From Balanoglossus misakiensis (lineage: Eukaryota; Hemichordata), in contig CM082579.2 of assembly GCA_040954595.2 (NCBI GenBank), positions 8,122,001 through 8,186,000 of the forward strand: DNA of 64,000 nucleotides, in the 5' to 3' direction. The notes under the pieces were generated by a model. That model ran no database searches and was not told where the DNA came from. It saw only the letters and a program-made list of their open reading frames with translations. Shown in pieces: positions 50,369 through 63,400 of this stretch (its first letter is position 1; every line of letters begins with the position of its first letter). The position numbers and the translations under genes are program-made.

Positions 50369-52561
50369 ATGTCAGTAACGACTCAGTTGTGCTCGGACAC
50401 AACAGAGGCCGAGGAGCTTCTCGCCGAACAGTCCCTGTACCTGAAACCGGTGGCCAAGCTGAACATCTCAGTGACACTCCCCCAGCTGAAGGCCCCTGGG
50501 AAGTCCATCAGCAACTGGGAGGTGATGGAGAAGATCAAGCAGATGATCAAGCCAGACACCTTCAGTGTTTTGAAGGTATCGAAGAGTTCCCTCGAGTTTA
50601 TTCGTTTTGAGGGAGAAGTGGAAGCCAAGAGCTTATTGAAGACTCTGATGGCGCGGCTCGACGGCAAAAGCATAAAACTGAGCGGGTTTACTGAGATTCT
50701 CCGAGTGCGCGCCGCGGAGGCAAAGACTACTTTCCCAACGCGTCACGACTGGGACAGCTTCTTCCGGGATGCCAAAAACATGAACGATAATAGACCGGGA
50801 GAGCGCCCGGACACCATACGTCTGGAGCATCTCCCGTGCCGGTGGTTTGCCACGAAGAAGGACCCGGACAAACCCAGCGAGTTTATCCTGAAGAAAGTGT
50901 TTGAACAATATGGGGACATTCGCAACGTGGACATCCCCATGCTTGACCCGTACAGGAGAGAGAACTTTGTCGGGAATGCCAACAACTTTCAGACTTTCTC
51001 ATTCGGTGGGCACTTGAACTTTGATGCATATGTGCAGTTTTCCGAGTATATAGGATTTGTGAAAGCAATGAACGCGTTCAGGAGCATGAAGTTATTGTAC
51101 AAGGCAGAGGATGGGAAATCCCACACAGCCAATGTAAAGGTAAGATGGCGCTTAATGTTCCATTTCATAGTCGTTTGGTTCCCAAGTCAACATCTACCGG
51201 TAATACAGATATCCAAACCCCGGTGAAATTCAATCATTGGTGAAATTTGGTTCATAATATCTTATATTGTTTGCTTCAATTGATTTTATTTGACAGGTTG
51301 ACTTTGACAAGACCAAACATCTTTGTGAGAAGAGCATTAAGAAGAGGGCCATGGAGAGAAAGAAGTTGATCGACCTTGAAAAGGAGAGAGAAGAGAGAAT
51401 TCGGAAAGAGAGAGAGGAAGAAGAAAGAAAGAAAGATGAAGAAAGGTTTGTGCCACTCTGTGGGTAGCTGGTCTTACTGCCAAGACCTCAAACCTCTGGC
51501 AAAGCTGCTAAGACTATAAGAGTAGCAACTGAAGTTTGTGAGGTCTGGCCGGTAGCGTACAGTACGTGCCCGTAAAGTATAAGTGTAGCAAGGGAAAATG
51601 CCAAGGCACATGACATCACATGGTTGATGGAAATTTGTTCATTTTGATTGTTGTTCTCCTTGGGCATCAGGAAATGACAGTTTTCTTCTGGTGAAATTTT
51701 GAAGTTCAGTGATGTGGCTTTTTTGATCAAAAATGAAACTGCACAAATTGACACTTTGCTTCATTTGTTTGGTCTGTTTTGCAGCTAGACAGATCATTTT
51801 ATCTTCTCGCTACTTGCCTTTTTGATCCAGGAGGAAACTGGAAGAGGAGGAGAAAGAGAAAGAGAGGAGGAGGCAGGAGAAACAACAACGACGGAAAGAG
51901 AACCAGCAACGGAGGGAAGAAGCGAGAAGGCGAAGGCGCGAGGAGAAGAGGAGACTTGTAGCTGAACAGGAATTGCAGCGGAAGATAGCGCTGGAAGAAA
52001 GGAAGATTCTTCTGGCACAGAGAAAGTTGGAGTCGATGAGAATGCTGACAGAACTTCTGGAGAGAGCTAAGGTTAGACTCACATTGGTGTGTGTGTTATA
52101 TCTTGGGGGGGGGGGGGGGGCCTTCAGATTTTGTTGGATCTGTTGAATTTGGACTTATCCACAAGTTTATGCCCTTTAACCCAACCTGTGATGTGGTTTT
52201 TGGGTAAAGTGTTCCCACAATTCCCTGATGTTGATTGTTTGTTTGTTTGTTGTCGTGCACTCAGGTGATCAAACAGGAACAGGAAGAGCAGAGGAAGCTG
52301 CAAGAGTTGGAGGAGGAGAAGAAGCGAGTTCTGCGGGAGGAGGAGAGAAAGAAGGCCGAGGAGGCCAAACGGAGACAAGTGAAAGAGAAAAGGAAAGCGG
52401 AGAGACTCAAAAGGCAGGAGGAGGACCTGCGGAAGAAAATCCTGAAAAATTTCCAAATGAAACAAGAGAAAGAGGACCTTGAGCAGAGAGAGGTGCGAAG
52501 GAAACAACTGAAGGGCAAGTCCCTGAAGTCAGCCGTTGTGGTGACCTCAAGTACCAGATGA
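50369..52561 (+). CDS. AKAP17A: A-kinase anchor protein 17A / splicing factor (XE7)
   Basis: Nuclear speckle protein that anchors PKA and affects alternative splicing. Exons 50369-51139, 51297-51445, 51831-52071 and 52265-52561 (stop TGA) give 485 aa. The N-terminal half matches human closely: LYLKPVAKLNISVTLPQLK, GKSISNWEVMEKIK, FIRFEGEVEAKSLLKT, FPTRHDWDSFFRDAK, GERPDTIRLEHLPCRWFA and VFEQYGDIRNVDIPMLDPYR, an RRM-like domain ending in TFSFGGHLNFDAYVQF. The second half is a long, highly charged Glu/Lys/Arg coiled coil containing LEERKILLAQRKLESMRM, as in human. The long RS-rich C-terminal tail of the human long isoform is missing; translation stops at VVTSSTR. The start is the first in-frame ATG, matching human residue 1 in position. 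Confidence 0.94.
52105..52120. repeat. Poly-G tract
   Basis: A run of 16 G within the last AKAP17A intron. Similar runs of ten or more G or C occur at about 3451, 13924, 21704, 39537, 59415 and 62745. Confidence 0.9.
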
Positions 52562-55500
52562 TCGATGAATTCAGTCTCGGATCTCGCTGTACTGTCCAAC
52601 TCAGAAGTGCACTGCGACCTATTTACACTCGCTTCATGGTGGTTGGTTTCAAGTGATTTGCCCCAATCCTCAGGATGTTCAAGGTCTACGAACGTTTGGG
52701 TTCAGACGATGTCTATGTCAATAGTTAACATGGGTGAATCAGAATGTGTGAACCACTAAAATTGCACAACCTCCAATGACCAAAAAAGGTCAAAGATTTG
52801 ATATGATTTCATTTTGTCTTCAGTGCAGTAACACAACGTAGGCTAGCTGCATCTCATGAAAGGATTGTTCGTATGGCCAGCCCTGAACATAACCAATCTC
52901 TGGCTTTTGCATAATTTTCCACTCGAACATGTAAACTTGGATTCAGTGAAACCAGCAGGCCAAGAATTACATGTACCAAGTTTTATTTCATTTACAGTCA
53001 GTTTCAAGTGTTTGGAATGAAAAATACCTTTCCAGTAGAAACATTCTTTGCCTTCAAGTACTGCATGTCACAGGTGTTAGTGGCAGGCTGTAGGACATTC
53101 ATGGTCTCAATATGTAATGCCAACCAGACTAGTATGTAGAAGGGATTTTTTTTGAGGCCTGCATCCCCTCCTGGAATGCATCTGGACGAGTGTGCTGAAA
53201 GAATCCTTTTAATGAGATGTGATAACTTGTTTGCAGTGTAGATTTTTTTAGCACAATTATGGTGAAAGATTTTATGTTGTGTACCAGTACACTTGTGAGC
53301 AGTCTATCAACTTTTACAAGAGTTGATGTTTCAAGTAATAAAAGTTTTAATTTTTAAATAAATGCTTGTTGGAACTTTTTGCATGCTTTTTCCGGTTCTA
53401 ACTGATGTCAGTCTAGAGCAATACGCAAATTGTAGATGACACATCACTCCAATTTGTGCAAATGCTGGCAACATGGAAAATCAGCAGTAATGAGAACAGG
53501 AACCACAACCACACACCATGGCTTTTGGTCTTTTTGATTTTTTTTAATCCACTCTTACAACTATGAGAAACTACACGTTAAAACAGTCACTGAACAGCAA
53601 CAGAGAAATGGGAGAGAAAAAAAAAGATACAGTAACTGGAAAAAAAACGATAAAAGTAAAACAGCTTAACAGTAAAATCACCACCACATGATCATACATT
53701 TACACTGTAGGTGTCAACTTCTGACATGCCCTATGCCCTTGTGCATTTCAACTAAAATCTGTACACAAAAAGACTCCTCAAAACCTTATGTTTTACAAAT
53801 GTACATTTCAGTCCTTTCGGCGTTCTGATTGGCCGACTCGGTATTGCAATCGGCCAATCACACGTCAGCATGACAGGTGTTGTGCAGGACCAACCTACAG
53901 TATGGAAAATCAAGTCTTACTCCCATGATTCAAAAAGACCAAAAAAATTTGTTTTCTAAAAATTCTAAATTGGCCATTTTGTCGAAGTATTTGCGAAGAA
54001 GAGGGAAAAAAATGTAACACTTGCAATGTTCAGACATAAGCAGTGAGCTACTAATTTTCTATATCAACCACTACCCCCAAAAAATAATCTGAAATATTCT
54101 TTGCACAAAAATTCAGAATAATTACAGAAATAATTTTTGAAATATGTAAACTACATTTCAGACAACTTAAGTTCATAAAGTGAATTCATGAAGTTTTATC
54201 ATAAAATATGTAATCTTTTTATAATTCCTTTTCTCCCTTTTTTTGGTCAATATTCTTCATGGAAGTAAAAAGTAAATGAACTTGAAAGAAAATACAGTCT
54301 TTGTAAGTCTAAATACAGATAAATCTACCTTCAAGATATTTAACTAACACTTGAAGGGGAAAAAAATGTTGCCATCGCTTTTAGGTAACAAGAATTACCA
54401 GTATCATTAGGAAAAAAACAGATCTTGATCATACCATCAAAATAAAGGACCACACTTGGTTAAGTTCAAAAATACTGATATATTGCAAATTGGTTAAGTT
54501 TATATGTCAGTGACGATTGCTAGTATTTTTCTGATAATTTGTTTTTTTGCGTTTTTTTTTTAAGTTTTGTTACTAGACTACTCAGCAGATGAATATATCA
54601 CAAAAAAGTGATTTTTTATTTTATCATTTTTCATTATTTAAAAAAAAAGTTTGATGAGAGAATGTACTGTACTGCCATATTTAATTTTAGACTAAAAATC
54701 AAATTTTTTTTTGCCAGCTTTTTTTGCAAGAGTTTGGGTTCATGCATCAAACTGAAACAGACCATTTTTTTGTAAGATTCAATTCTCAGATTAGACCTGG
54801 TCTTCATTACTGTACAAAGTTCAAACTCAGGAAGAACTGAACCCATGCTGTACATGCCAATCCATTCATTTCTACCTCTCTGTCATGGATTGTCAAATGG
54901 AATCCATACTCAACTCATGGCACCATAAATTCTGGCTATTTCTCTGTAATGGCAACCATTAACAACGTCCGCGCTTGTTTGCCGTCCGTTGTTCAACACT
55001 TTTCGTTTCCAAACTTCGAGTACTTCAGTCTATAATTTAGTACACTGTAGCTTGTTTGTAGCAACAGCGTTCACTCACAACATACAGGCTTCATCATCTC
55101 CCAAACTGATGACGTTTTTGTCATCATTCAATGACAAATTCCGCATTGACAAACACTCAACTCTCGAGAGTACTGCGAAGTCATTTAGAGTAATAGCCAC
55201 ATGCGCTACCGCGCCAGACCAGTGCAAAATAACTGCACCAAGTAATAAATTTACCACCATTTTGGTGTGGGTCTGCAGTGCCTTAGAACTCATCTTCATG
55301 GCTCCCAAACAATCCGTGCACATGACATTTGAACTTGTTTACTGAACAATTCCACAAGGGGAAAAAAAAAACTCTGACCAATTATAAACAAGTCAACAAA
55401 ATCACTGCTGGTCGGCAGCTCATTTTTAGTCAGGCCTTGTTTCAATGGATCCAGCAAAGTACACTTCTTCCCTTCTCCACAAGAAAAGGTCACTGACCTC

Positions 55501-57425
55501 TCAAGTTTAACAAGACCACTCTCGGCTCAACGGCCACTAATTAAACGTGGCAAGCCGAGACGACTGATCCGAGAAAAAGTACACACACAAAAAAATTAGC
55601 ATATATCACACTCACTGATGAAGTAAATAAAAGTTAACCATCCACTTGTCATTTATATTATTTATAACTGCTCGAAAATATAATAGCATTAAATGCATAA
55701 CAGAACTTGAACTAAGAGAAAATACCACACGACTCCTACTGGCACCAGTTAACTGTTGTTAGTATTAAAGATGGAAGAAATGATTTAAAACGTTTTCTAT
55801 TTTCCCTCTCTTGAGTAGCGATTTCTTGGTTCTGGGGTGGGGGGCTGGGGGAGTTTAAATGTTAATATTAACACCAACAGAAGCAAGAGTAAACACAAGT
55901 ACATTTTCTGATGTACTTCAATAAAAAGTTTTTACTTTAGGAATGTTTAGTCAGTTTGAAAAAAAACGTAATGGCGTATCGTGTGTAATTGGCTTTGCTG
56001 CCATGGATGTCCGTACTTCGCACATAAAATGCATGGTTTCTGCACTGCTTGGCAAGCTTTTTGAGTTGCACCATTACTGGCATATACACGGACAGACTGA
56101 CAATCCAGGCACAATACAGACTCGCATCCGAAGTACAATTCAAACGCCGTCTGCTTCTTGCGTCTTTAACAAGTGGCTCTTTGCAAAAGAACCACTTTTT
56201 TTCTGCGTGCGTAAATTTTTGACTTCACAAAGCCAGAGGTATATTAAGTTAAATTGGGTGGGGAGCAACACATATTTTTTTTTCCATTTATGTGAAAACC
56301 TTCCCCACGTTATCGGAAAATAACATTGATTATTAAACACCATGGGGTCACAAGTGTCATACATTACTCCAACCTGTATAATATATGGACAGTGAAGGTA
56401 TTTAAATGTTGCCAAGAGGCTGTAATGTTTTCCAAAAAAAAGGAAATTATCCCATGCAGCCATCTGTACATTGTAAATATAATCTTTGCCTTAATTTTCT
56501 GTAAAGGTAACATTAAGTTGATTTGGGCAGTTTTTTTTTTCTAACAGTGACAACGATGTGCCTTGACGTGACAAAATCAGACCTGCTACTAACTGGTACA
56601 AAGACACTGGACAATTTTTTTAATCAACGTCAGATGGACAAAAAAGAAATTGCAAGACCCTGCTTTGTCCACAAGGTTGTTTTTTTAAATGGTATGATCA
56701 CCCGTGAAATTTTGGATGCAACCATCGAAGGAGGGTCTGACTACATCGGGGAGAGATACTTCGTAGAAGAGGTATCTTGAAGTTTAGGGGGGGGTGGGGT
56801 AGGAATCTCCCCCTACTTCCACTTTGCTTCTCTACGGCAAGCGCTAGATCAACTGTTATTGCTAAAGCACCAGGTGTGTTTAAAGTGACCATGCAAATTA
56901 ACAGTGGCAGGAACCTTTGGGTGTTGAACACAATGTCAGCAGATTGAAAAGCTGGACTTGGGGTCTTAATTTGGGAAAGTCTGATAGTGAAGTGCAATAA
57001 TTGATTTCTTCAATAATTGATTTCTTCAATGAAGAAAATAAAAAAGATTTTTCAATAAAAAGTGTGAGCTACACCAGCTTGGTGATTTTTAGCAGATTTT
57101 TAAAAAATCAATGTATAGTCAATGACAAAGTAGCCCAAATCGAATGACAATATGACTTAAAGCTGACATATAAAGAAAGTATTTTCAACAGCTGCAATGG
57201 CCATTTTTTTGACTCCTGACTTGCCAATTGAAAACAAAAAATGGCCACGGTAGGATTGAGCGATTGATTTCTCCTCAAGCCAACATTCCCCCCTAATTTG
57301 CATGGTCCAGAGTGCCCCCAGTTGTCTCTAAATTTTCTGTGGCTTCCCACTTCAATGAGAAGCGCGAAATAAAAATTCCAGCTGCTCATTCTAAATCAAG
57401 GCTCTTGTCGGTCGGTCCATAAATA
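52562..57425. other. AKAP17A 3' UTR and long LARP1 3' UTR
   Basis: No coding exons are recognised. AKAP17A poly(A) signals on + are AATAAA at 53337-53342 and 53358-53363, giving a 3' UTR of about 0.8 kb. From 57425 leftwards, the A/T-rich sequence is most simply the LARP1 3' UTR on the minus strand. A minus-strand AATAAA (TTTATT on +) occurs near 54612, which would make it about 2.8 kb; it could be longer. Short open frames here have no family resemblance. Confidence 0.55.
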
Positions 57426-60400
57426 TCACGATTTTTCAGAGTTGTTTGTTGCACTGTTGTTACTCTCCTCCTGTGCTGCTGCTGCTGTGGCTGTTCCTCC
57501 AGCTGCCGCCGCTCCCCCTTCTGGTGCTGCTTCTGCTTTCGGTGGCCCCGGTGATGGCACTGCCTTGGCACCTGCAGGGCTTTCTGGTTTGGGTTTGGTT
57601 TCCGCGGTGGCGCCGCTGGCTGCTCCCTTCTTCTCGTGCTTTGTCCCTCCGGACTTTCGCCTCTCCCGGGACTTGTCCGATTTCTCTCCTCCCTTCGCAC
57701 CCATCATCTCTTCTTCCTCCTTTGGATACTGTGGCAAAATAGAAAATAACATCCATTTATTTGTTTGTTCAATTCACCAAATTTCAGGCTACAGCCATAA
57801 TAGAGGGGGGGGGGTGGCAAAGCACCCGATAACATAATTATGTAATCTCTATCTCATTTTTAAGACCTACATGAAAAACAAAAGTTTCTTCACATCATTG
57901 TGACTGTCAAGCATAAGCAGCACATATTTTATAAAAAATCTGAAAATATTGTAAGTTAGAATAAATGGTATACGCAGTATCAAAGACTTCTACTATGAGC
58001 AAAATAACAAAGCCAAAGGTAGCAGCTGTGTCCCTATATAAATTAGCCAAATATTGGTATTCTTTACTCACCACGACTCGGAAATCCTCCAGTCTCTTAA
58101 ATTTACTGAGAACTTCTTTCAGCTTGGGTAGTACATCTACTTTGGTTCTGGAATACTTCAAGTACGCCCAGAATTTTTCCAAGCCATAGAGTTGACCTGC
58201 ACATAGGAAATGAATTATGCATGAGTGTATGAACCCTTTTACATAGAAATTCTATATGTTTTATAATACATGGGGGATGTCACAAAGGTAACAAAATGTC
58301 CCGTACAAGAGTATTGGAAAATACGAGTTTATGCTATCTGATGTTCTATTTATCTATGATCATACAAACTTGCCAGCTCAACAAACACTGGTGAACGCTT
58401 TTGCCGGTGCAGATCACCAAAAAACTCACCACTTTCATAGTCCCGCATCGTCTCTTCCTGGAAATCCTTAAAGATGTCCTGCCGGAACTTCTTCTCCAGG
58501 CCGTAGCTGTAGTAGCGGAATAGACACTCCAGTCCGTACCGGTAGCTGGCTTTGGAGTCTTCCACCGCTAGCTGCCGGAACTCCTGGTACATTTTCCTGT
58601 TGAAGTTAGTCCTTAGGAAGAACGACCAGAACCTGAAGAGCGTGTTCATCTCCTGCGACTGTCCCACACCGAGTTTCTTGCGTTCTGAGAGAGGAAAAAA
58701 AGTATAAACTTGATAATGAAGCCATGGAAATATGATGAAAGTTTATATGAATTTTGTCGCTCACTGATTCGGGTGAGCAAGTTAATACATTGATATGATT
58801 GAAGAAAAAAGTGAAATGTACTGAGAGCTTTGTTCAGTTTTATTACGGCAGGAAGGGTCAAGAAATCAGTACTGATAACACATTAATTTTATGTAATCTG
58901 GAACATTTGATACTGAGACACAGTTGGGAGAGGGTTTGTGCATCACGTACCTTTGAGGCATTTCTGGTGATACTTATGATACACATGCTGAGTGAAGTTG
59001 TTTTCCTTAAGAAGTCCGTGCGAGGGGTGTTCGAATTTGGGGAATGATTGGGGAGTACTGCCGTAGCTGCCGGAGATGGGAGCGCCTTCCGATGGAGAAC
59101 TGTGGGCACAAAAAAGAGGGTAACAACGTTATTTCATGTACGCTACAACACCATGGAAGCTGAGGATAAATTGCACGTACGTAGTGCTTGCAACACTTAC
59201 ATCACCCATACTTAGGGATGAGACGACCCTTACCTGGTAGACGCCGTCCTGGGTCTGTGCTCCTTGGCTCCCAACACCCAACCAACGTGGTGTTCTACCG
59301 GTGGGTTCTTGCCGTGCTTTGTTTTCTGTTTCCGTGGAGACTGTGGAAGACAGACAGACAAGACTATCATTGTCACGCCCAGTGTTATTATGTGATTATT
59401 GATGATTTATTGATGGGGGGGGGGGGGGGTGTAATTCTTCTATAGCATATTTTGGGATTATTAATTACGTGCAGGTTTGACGGTTAAAAACTGGATCTCT
59501 AAAATCCACCACAACATGGATGTTGCAATAATAAAATGTAGAACATGATAACCCCCAACAGGAACATACCCTGGCATCTAATGGTTTGCCTTCCTTCACG
59601 ACCGGATAGAACCTGGGCACGGCCTGGCCATCTTTCATCTTCGGTGTTCGGGCGCCGGCCTTTGGCGTCCTCTGTCTGACGTCTGGAACCTTGGTTGGCA
59701 ATGATCTGGCTACACCCACAGCGGCATCTGCAGGTTTGACGACAGGAACGGCAACTGCAAGAAAATCAGAGAATTTGTCGATATCAATGGAGCTCAAGTA
59801 CTGTGACCTTAAAAGAAAATGCATTTCATCTTTTACTGCCATCTTTGTACTCAGCATGACGAGCTGTTTAAGGCCACTGTCCAAGTATTTCAGCAGACAC
59901 TACAAAATCTGTATCATGCCGAGTATTCAAGCTTTGCCAGCCTTTTTAATGTTAAAACTACAACGTCCAATGTTGACATGGTTTGGAGATAGCCTCCGAG
60001 GATCGAACCCACACAGTGCAGCCCCCTCACCCAGGAAAGTAGACTAGAAACACTTCCAATGTACGACACGCAGGGCATTTCTTAGGTGTACATAATAATA
60101 TAGACAATCTTGCAAAGCACAACAAAATCTCCAGTAATTTCACCAGGATGGCATGCAAGAGAGAACGGATGTACAAGTATTTACCTGATTCCGTGGTCTT
60201 TGCTGACACATCTTCTGTCTGTTTGCCCACAACAGGTGGAGCTGGAGGCACCTTCTGTCTCTCGTGAGCGATTAGTGGCGTGATGGAGGAGAACTCCTCC
60301 TTGCTTATCGTTTGAATCTTGTTGTAATTGAACTTGTCCTGGGGAGGAGAATCATTGAAGATGTTGTCACCCACAAAGCATACAAAAACGGGAACATGTT

Positions 60401-63400
60401 TAACACTAGTCTACGGAAACTTTTAGAACATAGCTGAGAGTAATTTATGAAATTTATGATGCAAAAAGCGATTTTACAGTTTTTGCCAATTCTTTTCACG
60501 ATAGTTAACCTTCTTGGCCACATGGATAGTTTGATAAATTTACCGGGGCTTTCTTCGAAAAAATGTCTCCGTTCTTACAGGGCTTTCAAGGTACAAGAAC
60601 CCTTATGACAAAACCCTGTCTCTGATCCACCCTTACCATGATATTCACATAGCTCTGGTCATTGTACTCTTCCCACAGGTCCTGTTCAAAGTAGTGCAGT
60701 CCATCGTTGATGACCTTGGCCAGTTCCTGCGTGATCTTGGACCTGTGTTCGTGGTATCCCGTCCGGTCGTGTTTTTTAGGGGCAGGGGGAGTCTGCGTCA
60801 CTATGATGATTTTGTCGATCTCAGTGTCAGACATTTCATAGTCAGAGTCGTCAGACCTGATGGAAGTTTATGAGTTCGTGCAATGTGTCAATATACAATC
60901 AGTAATCACTGTAATTTTCCATACAATAATGTACAATTAATGGCCTCCCTTTTCTGTGTTTGGTTCAAAGTGTATATGTAACACGCACGCAACCACACAC
61001 ACTCATACATGTACATACATCCATATCGATGGGCATTCATACATGTAGGTTGTATGTCTGTCTAATTATCTCTTTACCTGAGCATATTTAGATGCTACAG
61101 AAAGGAAGGCAAGTGTACAAAGCATTGCATATTTGTCATGACGTTCCAACATTTCCACTTGCACTCATGTGAGCATCAATGCTGCAGACTTCCCTGCTAG
61201 CTGTATCATTATCAAGAACAGATAGACAGTCTACAGACAGACAGACAAGACAGACAAAACAGACACACACACACACAGACACAGAGTCTACACTCACCAG
61301 TCTTCTGCATACTCTGTTTTCTTGCCACTCAACTTCAGCTCCTCATCAAACTGAAAGTCCAACTCCTCCTGCTCGTGGCCACCAAAGGAATCATGCTGCG
61401 ATGACCCCGACACTTGCCTCTGAAAAGTTGTACAAACACAAGAACGTTATAGAGTGGATGACTAGCCAATGCAGCTCTTCGTCTTTGCGGTTTTGGTGTC
61501 TCATACTACTCAACACTTTGTTCATTGGAAGTCAAACACTTCACTTTTCAACTTTTCATTTTTTGGGGGTTGGGGTGGAATCTAAACGATCACATTTTGC
61601 CTTTTGAACTTCTGTGATAATCTGCGACTGCCCCCAAGTAAACAGAGCTCAAATAATGTACGTATGTATGTGGCAAAAATGGACGGTTGCGAGGGCAGTC
61701 ACCATACCTTTCTAGACGAACTTCTGTGTCTCTTCTTGACCTCGGTCCAGTCGCCGGTGTCAAACTCTGGTGCACTGGTGGACAGCCCCACAGTCATGGC
61801 TGATAAGTACGAGGACTGTGTGCTACTGTGACGTTGGCTGTCTGCGCCGTCACTTCCCGGCACCTGCGTTGGCGAGGTGGGTGCCGATTCTGTTGGTATT
61901 GGAAAAAGAAAAGTAAAGTAAGTTAAACACTGGGAGATTCTGTGTCACACAGCTGTGAAAGTCTGAAAGAGTCATGCGTGAAATTACAGGAGAAGTCCGA
62001 CTAATAAACCCATCAAGTAATTACAGAACCAACCAGTCAGACATGGTTCGCACATTAAGAGATACACCATCTGCCGAATACATGTATTTTTAGTTCTTTC
62101 TATAAATAAATGTCGGAATTCTGTGGACATTGTACACTCTTTAAATGTGATACTCTGACCAACTCTCTTTAGGAAAATTTGAACAGTACTGTAGCAAGTA
62201 CAAGTGCCTTTTTTGAGAGATAATAATTTTTCTGTCTGGCTTTAGTCTGCTATGTCTGACAGGAGACCAAACCACGAGGCCACACACACCACCAAGTACC
62301 CACCTGTTTCATGTATTGTCGGGTAGTAAGGCTGTCCAGGCACAAACTCTGGACAGTCTGCCTGCAGTGTGCTCTGCTCCACTACGACCGGCTCCGGCAT
62401 AGTTATCGGCCAATCATGAGGCCGGGTGAAAGGTCGCACTTTGGTATGGTCCTCGGACATTTCAACTTCCACGCTATTCTTCAAACTCTGAGGAGATTGA
62501 AATCAACACCAAATGCACAATCAGGAATAGTCAAAAGTACAGGTAACTGCAGAATATTTCGGCACTAAGCAGTCGAAACAGGCCTCATACAAAAGTCGTT
62601 CAATTTTCTTCAAAGTATGGGGGGACCATACTTTCTTAAGTATGTGAACAGCAAGTATGAACAATAATCATAAGCCTTCAATGAGCCAAACAACTTGTGT
62701 GAAAGGTTGGGTCTGTACTTGTTTTTTTTTTTTGTTTTTTTTTTGGGGGGGGGGGGGTGAACGGGGTGACAGAACACCCACCTCTATGATCAGCTCCATG
62801 TCACTTGTGAGGGTCTGCACTCGCTGGAATCCAGCTATCAGACTGATTGGCAGAAACCCTTCTTTATCCATCTGAAATTGCATGGAGAAAAAAGGAAAGA
62901 AAAAAAAAACATGGTTCAGAAAAAGGATGTCAATTCAGTACTGCACAACACATGCAAAAAGTCCAAGTCGCACAATGCAATGTACTTCAAACATTCATCC
63001 TTCAAAGGTAATAGCCTCATACAGACAAGTTCAACTATCTTCAAAGTGTGCAAGGCACACGTATTGAGTATGTGAACAGCATATATGAACAATAATCACA
63101 GGCTACAAATGCTCAAACTCCCCCACTTGGTCACATGACACATTTGGCAAAGTTCCAGGCAGGTCACATGATCTGGACTATTACCATGCTATTGGCCAAG
63201 TATTTCAATGGGAGCATACACTTACCTTTTTCCTAAGAAAGATGTCTTTGACAAGGTTTTCTACGCTGAAGTAGTATTCTCTGCAACATAATTCACCATG
63301 CATTAGACAAATGCTTTAAAACGTAAATTTTAGGGAAAGAAGTTGAATGTACCGGTATTTGCTTGCTCAGATTTGGTTTGGCTTGTCATACAAACATGAC

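Noticed and set aside
55943-56323. 126-codon open frame in the LARP1 3' UTR region
   Set aside because: Several overlapping frames on both strands, no domain similarity and no splice structure.
59990-60016. tRNA gene suggested by a GGTTCGATCC B-box on the minus strand
   Set aside because: The T-arm does not pair properly and no A-box or acceptor stem is found at the right distance. A truncated SINE is more likely.
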